Of a stretch of DNA of 64,000 bases, positions 56,026-64,000 are shown piece after piece (the first letter of the stretch is position 1; the number at the start of each line of letters is the position of its first letter). A model generated the notes under the pieces. It did not search any database, was not told the origin of the DNA, and saw only the letters and a list, made by a program, of their open reading frames with translations. Source of the DNA: Heliocidaris erythrogramma (Eukaryota; Echinodermata; Echinoidea; Camarodonta; Echinometridae); contig CM046858.1 of the NCBI GenBank assembly GCA_025617745.1, forward strand, positions 32,030,180-32,094,179, read 5' to 3'. Position numbers and translations under genes: made by a program.

Positions 56026-56298
56026 TCAAGAGATCATCATATATTTACAAATAATGAAGAATGGGCAATAAAAGTCACCGTTCAACAATAGATGCATCTC
56101 CATCAATTCTGATGTAACCAAGGAGTTACCAGCAACTCCAGTAGGCAGATTCACAAAAACATCTTGTCCTTTAAGTGCAGATTTGATTGCATCAACTTGC
56201 AAATCTTTGAATCTGTCAATCTTCAACATTCTAGCGGCATATTCTAAGCTCTTACAAATATCGTCATCACTCGTCGTGGAAGAAACGTTGAACGCCAT
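56026..56298 (-). pseudogene. RecQ-helicase-like N-terminal exon with damaged Walker A
   Basis: From ATG 56298 (context CCCAAAATGG), 90 codons. Residues ~12-57 (ICKSLEYAARMLKIDRFKDL, QVDAIKSALKGQDVFVNLP) match the motif 0 / motif I approach of RecQ-family DNA helicases. The next residues read TGVAGNS where the family has TGxGKS: one residue too many, and Asn in place of the ATP-binding Lys. After that the similarity ends. A CTG/GTAACT donor exists exactly there, so it might instead be an exon end with intron read-through. The frame lies between the GC-rich inverted repeats at 55663 and 56455. It is probably a decayed or element-borne fragment; no other helicase exon was seen in the window. 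Confidence 0.6.
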
Positions 56299-56454
56299 TT
56301 TGGGCTGCGATTAATTAATATGTAAGAAATAGCGTGCAGTCGAGTCATGAATATTTAACATTACGTCATGGTAGCTCGCGCTTATTGGATGATTTTCACC
56401 GACCAAAATTTGGTCGGAATATTCGTCAAAACAATGAAATACAAAAGAAATTCA

Positions 56455-56587
56455 GATCGGGTGTCAAGAGGCCCTCGGCGCAAGCGCCTCGGTCTTTCTG
56501 GCTCGCTTCGCTCGCCAGAAATTTTGCCTCCATATCGCCAAGGATTTCAACAGCGCCAGGGCCTCGACAAGAGGCTACGCTAGCAGC
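56455..56587. repeat. GC-rich inverted repeat, right copy
   Basis: Reverse complement of 55663-55768 in blocks (AGAGGCCCTCGGCGCAAGCG, GGATTTCAACAGCGCCAGGG), with an extra TTTCTGGCTCGCTTCGCTCG segment. A plus-strand open frame of 247 codons crosses it but shows no domain. Confidence 0.85.
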
Positions 56588-56639
56588 TGACGCTTTCCTA
56601 GCAACGCTATATGCTAGGCTTCAGTATGGGCGACACACG

Positions 56640-57045
56640 AGTAATTCGGGACCCCATAGAAAAATACGTATTAAATTGAAGCACATCAAAAATTCATGTT
56701 TACATAATCTCTCTTCAAAAATCGTTTTAACTGACAGAGTAGCAACTACACTGGTGGTACTACAAATTAGGTACTTTATTTGGCCACTTACTTGGCTACA
56801 ACAGAAGAAGGCTGAAACGAGGCTAATCACGAACTGCGACCTTTCACTGCTGCGAACAGTGGAAATGCTCTGCAGATCAAATAATTCTTCTAAAATACAC
56901 CTGGCGTCAAAGCTTCCACATACGGTGAAATATAAAAAATGTGACTTTCAAACACAATTTCTCTTTACTAGATTTACAACCGACAAATATTATATGAATA
57001 TTTTTGATCAGCTGCCATTACATCATTTTACTAAAGAATCGGTAA
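56640..57045 (-). repeat. Diverged repeat family C, copy 1 (empty site)
   Basis: Minus-strand sequence pairs with plus-strand 61400-61691 and 62386-62440: shared GCTGATC(A/C)AAAATATTCA, ATATTTCACC, TATGTGGAAGCT, TTAAAACG and TGATGTGCTTCAATTTA. This copy runs through the point where the other is split by a MITE. Confidence 0.75.
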
Positions 57046-58069
57046 CACTGCACCGCACAGCAACCAAGTTGCTATAACGTTAAGGTTGTTTTGTGAAAGT
57101 TCATATAGGCGTACAGACACAGCTTCCTTCGTGAGTGGGCTTTGACGATCGATTCTCGCGCAAGTATCATCTTTCCAGTTCTAAAAAAACCCATTGTATT
57201 ATCGATTATGATAAATATATCATTTCGTCATCAAAATACACAAGATAAGTTATAAAATTACATAATATATTGGGGCATCTCACTGCTCGAATATGATGAT
57301 ATTCGAGCACCTCCGTGACCGAAAAGTGGTAGTTTCACCATTCTCGGGGCCGAGCCCTCCTCCCACATCCCCTCCTCCCACGCCCACGCCCCCTCCTCTA
57401 CCTCCTCCTCATACGCCTATTTTCAGCGTCTACTTAAATTTGTTTCACCATCTGTTTTCAAATAAGTTTAAATTCCATTAAAATCAAAGAAAATTATTTT
57501 TAGTAAATACTGGTATGTTAGTCCTCCTCTGTAATCACGTCCATAGAAGTGACAAGACACTTCTTTCTTAGTTACAGCAAACTTATGCTTACCTTATACC
57601 CTGCAAGATCCATGTAGCTTTACTACAGTACAGGACTCCAAGTCCGGACTATAAGCAATGATACATATTGAATTGTATTCTTGTTAACCAAAAGTCTATG
57701 GAATAGTGGTTGGATGGTAGGTGAAAGAGCACCCAATATTCAAGAGGCAAGTGCGAAATTCACAGATCGTTTCCTCGTCTGGTAAGTCTTGTTGTAAGGT
57801 ATATTTTCAAGAAAGGTTATTTTAGTGTGAAGCGGAGCGAAACGGACCCCTCGCTTGAAGGGTTTTTTTCATTGTCATTACAGAGAGAGGACAAAAAAGA
57901 GCTTTGAACATTTTCCTTTTGACAATGCATGATGCAATGTAATAATGAATAGAAGCGGTGCGTTCGTCCGTTGCCCATTACAGAATGGCCTTAAGAGAAA
58001 TCGACTTTGACGTACTTTGTGGTATATGCACAGGCGTAGCCAAGATTTTTCAATAGGGGGGCAGACGTG
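57046..58069. other. Non-coding stretch
   Basis: A (CCTCCC/CACGCC)-rich pyrimidine tract at 57356-57420. No gene recognised. Confidence 0.6.
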
Positions 58070-59795
58070 AAGAATCCAACCGCATAGCCAGGATTTCATT
58101 TTAGGGGGGGGGGCGGTTGTCGGGCACGCGGAGAAACAGGGGTGGGTGTAGGGAGGGGGAGTCCCCCCCCCCCCCCCCCCCTCCGGCGCGAAGCGCGAAA
58201 GCTCTTACGTTTTACAGCAAATCTGAGAGAAAGATAACGGCGCGTAACACTGTTTTTAAGGCGTAAAGTTAGTTCAACGCCCTGGCTGCTCTTCATTTAT
58301 TTGGACGCAATACTGCACTGTATGTAACAGGGGTAGGTGCAGAGAGTGGGGAGTTTCCCCCTTCCCGGGCGAAGCGCGAAAGCTCCGACGTTTTTAGCAA
58401 AGATAAACGGCTCGTAGCAAACAATTTTTAGGCGGAAAGTTATAGTTCGACACCCTGACTGCTTTTCCGTTATATGGACGTAATACTGCACTGTAGCAGG
58501 GGTGGGTGCAGGGAGGGGGAGTTTCCCCCTTCCCGATCTGACGTTTTAGCATCTTTTTTGAGGCGGAATATTAATTAGTTCGACACCGTGGCTGCTTTTC
58601 GGTTATTTGGACGCAATATTGCCATATATGTGACAGGGTTTGGGTGCAGGGAGGGGGAGTGTCCCCTTCACGCGCTACTGAGCACGAAAGCTCTGACGTT
58701 TTAGCACCCTTTTTTTAGGCGGAATGTTAGTTCGACGCCCTGGTTGCTTATCGGTTATTTTGGACGCAATACTGCACTGTATGTAACAGGGGTTGGTGCA
58801 GGGAGGGGAGTGGGGAGTTTCCCCCTCCCCTTGCGAAGCGCGAAAGCTCTGACGTTTTAGCAAATTTGAGGGAAAGATAACGGCTCGTAACACTTTTTTT
58901 AGGCGGAAAGTTAGTTCGATGCCGTGGCTGCTTTTCAGTTATTTGGACACAATACTGCACTGTATGTAACAGGGGTGGGTGCAGGGAGGGGGAGTTTCCC
59001 CCTTCCCGCGCGAAGCACGAAAGCTCTGACGTTTTAGCACCCTTTTTTAGGCGGAATGTTAGTTCGACGCCCTGGTTGCTTATCGGTTATTTTGGACGCA
59101 ATACTGCACTGTATGTAACAGGGGTTGGTGCAGGGAGGGGAGTGGGGATTTTCCCCTCCCCTTGCGAAGCGCGAAAGCTCTGACGTTTTAGCAAATTTGA
59201 GGGAGAGATAACGGCTCGTAACACTTTTTTTAGGCGGAAAGTTAGTTCGATGCCGTGGCTGCTTTTCAGTTATTTGGACACAATACTGCACTGTATCTAA
59301 CAGGGGTGGGTGCAGGGAGGGGGAGTTTCCCCTTCCCGCGCGAAGCACGAAAGCTCTGACGTTTTAGCACCCTTTTTTTAGGCGGAATGTTAGTTCGACG
59401 CCCTGGTTGCTTATCGGTTATTTTGGACGCAATACTGCACTGTATGTAACAGGGGTTGGTGCAGGGAGGGGAGTGGGGAGTTTCCCCCTTCCCTCGCGAA
59501 GCGCGAAAGCTCTGACGTTTTAGCAAATTTGAGGGAAAGATAACGGCTCGTAACACTTTTTTTAGGCGGAAAGTTAGTTCGATGCCGTGGCTGCTTTTCA
59601 GTTATTTGGACACAATACTGCACTGTATGTAACAGGGGTGGGTGCAGGGAGGGGGAGTTTCCCCCTTCCCGCGCGAAGCACGAAAGCTCTGACGTTTTAG
59701 CACCCTTTTCTAGGCGGAATGATAGTTCGACGCCCTGGTTGCTTATCAGTTATTTTGGACACAATACTGCACTGTATGTAACAGGGGTTGGGGTA
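58070..59795. repeat. Satellite array, ~165-bp monomers in ~332-bp dimers
   Basis: Ten recognisable monomers (marked by GCGAAGCGCGAAAGCTC or its remnant near 58191, 58371, 58540, 58676, 58843, 59010, 59163, 59342, 59496 and 59675). From about 58676 two monomer types alternate: one with TTTTAGCACCCTTTTTTAGG, one with TTTTAGCAAATTTGAGGG. Equivalent points at 58981, 59312 and 59644 are 331-332 bp apart. ORFs inside are artefacts. Confidence 0.93.
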
Positions 59796-61399
59796 TCCCC
59801 CCTCTCACACCAGGGACCTTTTAAAAAATCTGTCTATTAAACTTGCATTTTAGAGCGTCCCAAAACGTTTTTTTAATGAAAAGAAGGAATGCACGGATCT
59901 ACGGCAATGGACGGAACCCCTCAATTAAGAATAACAATGCGAGCGAACGAATTTTCTTCCATATTTTCGCATTGAAATTACGGCATTTCTAATCATTAAA
60001 GAATGTGATGGTATTTCAAGATCAAACATAATTTTAGGTTAATGTATCATAATTCTTATTTATTGTATCCAAAAATATTGGGGGGGGGGGTGATTATACA
60101 GGTCATCCCCCACCTCAATTTTTTTGGGCGGATATAATATATACCCCCATCCCCCCGGATCGACACCCATGCTTAGACATGCATTGAATAATCAGTACAG
60201 TGATTTCAGTGTTGCTTTTCTTCAATTTGGAATAAATATTTACTTCATAATTACCAGGACTGTATTAACACAAAAAAGGGGATCTTCACATTTAATATTT
60301 CAGTCATTGATTTACTTTGTCTTAGCAGTCTATATTCTCATCAGAGACTGTTAGTACAGAACAGCAATGAAATTATCCTTTGATACACTCTGAAACACAA
60401 ATGCTAATTGGAAGTTTGCACTTGACATGCTATTTCTAACACCTCACGTGCCATTTGCGTCTGGGAGATGATAAGGTGCAGAAAATTGAGTGCTAAAAGT
60501 AAGTGCTGAATGTTAGGAGGCTCGTTTTACACTTCAAGTGCTGACCAACGTCCCGTGATAGCACCTGCACAATTCTGTGCTAATAATTAGGATTTGCGCA
60601 TAAGCAGATAAAGGTCACTGGACATAAACTGGCATGTTCGTTTAAAATTCACTGCGATAAGCATCGACAGTGTAATGATTATTCATATATTCATTTAATT
60701 ATACTTTTCATTAAATCCACTGAAAAGCAACAAAGTGTTCATTGATGGTTGGTATTTGACAGTCTGCCAAATGATAGCCAACTTGCAAACAATGTGCTTC
60801 AGTGGCGGATCTACGGGGGGGGGGGGGGGTTAGGGGGTTTAACCCCCCCCCCTTGGGCTGCCAAGTAAAAATTTAATGTGCATAGAAAAACGCCATCATA
60901 ATATGTCCAGACCCACACAGTATGTTCCTATAGCTTTTTATGGTCTCCATTGCGTTAGTAGATGCCAGGAAAACATCACTTACGGGGGTTCAAAATAGCA
61001 CCAAAAAAAATCTATTTTACATATTTCACATTAAACAATATCACGAAATTCAGAAAGAAAGACAATTTTCAAACGTGATGTCATGTTATATATACAATGT
61101 ATCAAAATGCGTCAAATATGAAGGAACGTAAGATAAAAGTTTAACCTGTGAATCATATCATTTGTGTTTTAGACAATTATTAATACTGTCTTCTAATTCA
61201 TATTAAACTCATACAATGTTTTTAATGCAGTATATGGAATCCAACCTGCAATGTGTATTATTGTCTTTTATTTGTATATAATTCAAAATATTAACGTTAC
61301 TCAGAACATAAAATAAAATAAAATAATTATAAATTTTTAAATGTAGTAACAAACTATAAAGGGCATATGAGTAATTCATCCGCTGCCGACGATTGTGGG
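59796..61399. other. Non-coding stretch with an hAT-like end
   Basis: CAGTGGCGGATCTACGG starts at 60800 and leads into G15 (60815-60829) and C10 (60843-60852); no right end was found. G11 at 60080-60090. No gene recognised. Confidence 0.5.
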
Positions 61400-61691
61400 A
61401 CTAGCGTAATATGACGTAATGGTAGCTGATCCAAAATATTCATATAACATTGAATACTTGTCGGCTGTGAATCTTTTCAAGAGAAATGGTGTTTGGAAGG
61501 CACATTCTTTCATATTTCACCCCTATGTGGAAGCTGGACTCTTTGGTGTATTTTAGAGGAATTATTTGATTTTTAGTGCATTTCCACTGTTCCAAGCAGT
61601 GAGAAGTCGTATTTTGTGATTAGTTACGCTGTGAATTAAAACGTTTTTGTCGAGAGATTATTTAAATATGAAGTTTTGATGTGCTTCAATT
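61400..61691 (+). repeat. Diverged repeat family C, copy 2, left part
   Basis: Homologous to the minus strand of 56640-57045 up to CTTCAATT, where the MITE begins. The right part resumes at 62386-62440 (ACACGTGTTTCTACCGGGTC). Confidence 0.75.
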
Positions 61692-62385
61692 TAAAGGGGA
61701 AGTCCAGTCCAAAAATTACTTGGTTTTGATAGAAGCAGAAAAATCAGACATACAGATCAAAAAAGTTTGAGGAAAATCGGACAACTAATAAGAAAGTTAT
61801 GATTTTTTTAGTGGCATAAAAACCGTGGGAATTGGCAACTAAGTCATCATGAGTTTGTGATGTCATAGTTACACAACTCACCAACTATTTTGTTAACATT
61901 CATAATACAAATTTCAATTTTTTGTCCAAGAATATGATTTCCTCATGACTTGAACCAACTTACATTTATAGTAATATGTTTTTGCATGAAAATATGAATA
62001 TTTTATACAATATACATAAAAAATGAGTGATTATGGAAATGTAATATTTGGAAAAAATATTAATATTTTGAAGTTCTTGAAATATTTTGTAAAGGTTTAT
62101 AGATGCAAAAACATATTACTATAGATGTAACTTGGTTCAAGTTATGTGAAAACTCATATTCTTTGACAAAATTTGAAAATTCGTATTATGAATATAAACG
62201 AAAGAATTGGTGAGTTGTGTACCTATGACATAACAAACCAATGACTGAGTTGCCAATTTGTCTAGTGATTTTCATTGTTTCTCTAGTTTTTCATGCCACT
62301 AAAAAAATCATAACTTTCTTATTAGTTGTCCGATTATTCTAAATTTATTAAAACCAATTTATTTTTGGACTGGACTTCCCCTTTA
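61692..62385. mobile_element. Foldback MITE with confirmed TA target
   Basis: 694 bp from TAAAGGGGAAGTCCAGTCC to GGACTGGACTTCCCCTTTA, perfect inverted ends, with long imperfect pairing further in (CATAACTTTCTTATTAGTTG and its inverse). The paralogue at 56680 has a single TA at the insertion point, so TA was duplicated, as with Tc1/mariner transposition. Non-coding. Confidence 0.85.
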
Positions 62386-62440
62386 ACACGTGTTTCTACC
62401 GGGTCCTGAATTGCTCGTGTGTGCCCTAGAGAGTCAACAG

Positions 62441-63330
62441 TAGAAAAGATGGGAATACATTATCAAGGAATGACAACAGTTTGTGCTCTTGCAGTCCCGA
62501 GAGGGCGCAAAGAGGTTTTAAATTATTTTTTAAAAAGACATTTAGGAAGTTGGCAGAAAAACAACAGGGAATATCAAAAATTAGGATTGGAAATTGACTT
62601 TTGAAGGGTGACGTGACTGTTAATCACCCTTTATTTCAATTTGCACTGCTTCTTTTGATCTATTTTCTAGTTTGCCGTCTCCGTTCCTCCTCTCTCTCTC
62701 TCTCTCTCTCTCTCTCCTTTCTCTCTTCTCTTTTCACTCTCCCTCGTTCTCTCGCGCTTTCTATTCATATATTTTCCCGCTCCATTTTCACCTATCATTT
62801 CCATGATTTTCATCTTCCTCCTATATTTTATATCCCCCTCTCTCTGTCTGTCTCCCGTACATCTTTTCCTCATTCTCAATAATATCCTTTTTCTTATCAT
62901 TTTACACAATCAGACTATCAATATTGATTGGTTTTATATCTTTTTTACACGTACAAAACACAATGCAATTTTTTCTGCATTGTGTTCAATATGCGAATCA
63001 AAGATATACGTTATATACATCACTTGTTGGAGACAATAAACTACAGAGATGAAGGAGAAATAGTGAGCAGTATATACCATCAGGATAACATTATAAACCA
63101 CTTCAGTTACACCATAAAACCGACTATACACCGATTCAAGATCGATTGATTCTTGGTCAATCAGGGTAATGTAAATTTTTGTTCAGTTTGTTGTCGGTCT
63201 GATGTCGGTCTAGTTGATATGACTGGGTATTATAGAGATTGAGAGGGAACAGTTGCAATGGCTATAGGAATCAGTGCATGGTGCCAGCTCTCTACTGGCT
63301 GAATGATATCTACGTTGAATTGTGCCATAT
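62441..63330. other. Non-coding stretch
   Basis: (TC)n at 62691-62716 and neighbouring pyrimidine-rich sequence to about 62870. A 61-codon frame at 62419 has no support. No gene recognised. Confidence 0.5.
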
Positions 63331-64000
63331 TATGCCTCAGTCACAACTGGGGCCTCATGGAGGTCACCGCCCGATTTTCAAAATCGTTGGGTCACCGCCG
63401 AGTTTTGCCGATGTTTGGAAGACGTCGGTCTAGCAGTCACAAGAAATTGCTCCCCGTGCAGTCACCGGACGCATGCCGGCCCCCACTTATGAGAGAAAAA
63501 CTGACAGACATCAGACGGAGATCGGCAGGATATCTTCCGGGCGCCGGCAGGAGACCGCAGGGAAGCAGGACGGTCACCTTGCGGCCATCTGCCGATAGTA
63601 GGTCATCGTGCGATCATCTGGAGGTGGCCCTGCGGTGTCCTGGCGAGATGCCTGCGGTCTCCGGGGGGTAACCGTTAGTGTTCCCGACGAGTGACCGATG
63701 ATTATCGGCCGAATTTGATTGTTTAAGCGTCCTTTTGGTTTGTTTACACTTGGTGGGTATATATCGTCAGCCTTATGCCAAAAGGGCCTTAAGGCCATAG
63801 ACTTTATACAGTGATAAGGCCCTTTTGGCATAAGGCCGACGATTTATATGACAATGTTTTCTAACCAATCACCCGTGGTATTTATACTCCCCGGGGCGGA
63901 CGACCTTAGATCCCCGCCCGTTCATCGGACAGGCGCCGGCAGGTCGCCTTCACCTAGTCGGCGCCTGTCCGATTTTAAAATTTTAAAATTTGATTGTATA
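63331..64000. mobile_element. GC-rich hairpin-bearing element, cut by the window edge
   Basis: A sharp GC rise begins at about 63340, with recurrent GGTCACC, CGCCGGCAGG and GCGGTCTCC words. Hairpin 1: 63763-63791 pairs with 63815-63843 (28 of 29, 23-nt loop). Hairpin 2: ATCGGACAGGCGCCG (63924-63938) pairs perfectly with 63959-63973. The ORFs within are GC-driven. It is probably a non-autonomous DNA transposon; family unknown. Confidence 0.5.

Noticed and set aside
56334-57077. Plus-strand open frame of 247 codons
   Set aside because: Unusually long, but it runs across the GC-rich inverted repeat and antisense to repeat family C, starts without ATG, and shows no domain.
58096-59623. Minus-strand ORFs with repeated arginine/proline-rich peptides
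   Set aside because: They lie wholly in the satellite array and repeat with it.

Overview
This is eukaryotic, AT-rich, repeat-dense nuclear DNA with very few protein-coding exons and no bacterial, organellar, rRNA, tRNA-gene or CRISPR signal. Split coding islands with splice-site consensus, (CT)n/(ATT)n/poly-C microsatellites, tRNA-derived SINEs, many TA- or TTAA-bounded MITEs, a DIRS-type tyrosine-recombinase retrotransposon and a Ty3/gypsy element with the unusual integrase-before-RT (Gmr1-like) order all fit a marine invertebrate deuterostome. My best guess is an echinoderm such as a sea urchin; this is inference from repeat content only.

Layout: 1-7.3 kb is a 5'-truncated LINE with a complete 6.2 kb DIRS-like element inserted in its 3' UTR; a short candidate exon lies just beyond. 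7.7-17.5 kb is intergenic/intronic DNA with microsatellites, MITEs, a nested retroposon and a minus-strand SINE. 17.8-25.0 kb is a nearly intact LTR retrotransposon (1064-bp LTRs, tRNA-Pro-like primer site, 1481-codon pol frame, 4-bp target duplication). 25-33 kb is mostly non-coding with two foldback MITEs. 33-38 kb (plus strand) holds several unidentified exon-like frames. 39.7-40.2 kb (minus) is a convincing first coding exon of a single-pass membrane protein. 43.7-44.7 kb is a 30-bp minisatellite abutting another minus-strand exon-like frame. 45.7-47.4 kb is a decayed LINE. 49-55 kb carries an hAT-like MITE with target duplication, a SINE broken by two other elements, and another MITE. 55.6-57.0 kb has a RecQ-helicase-like N-terminal exon with a damaged Walker A motif between GC-rich inverted repeats. 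58.1-59.8 kb is a satellite with a ~332-bp dimeric period. 61.4-62.4 kb is a MITE inside a diverged repeat whose empty paralogue lies at 56.6-57.0 kb. The window ends in a GC-rich element with two strong hairpins.

The two large retroelements look young: LTRs differ at only three positions I could see, and the DIRS inverted terminal repeats look identical. Each is nevertheless frame-broken by small slippage events in simple sequence (C13 in DIRS gag, a triplicated decamer in DIRS pol, an extra A in the LTR element's gag). No host gene is complete here. The exon candidates rest on open frames plus splice consensus, with no database support.
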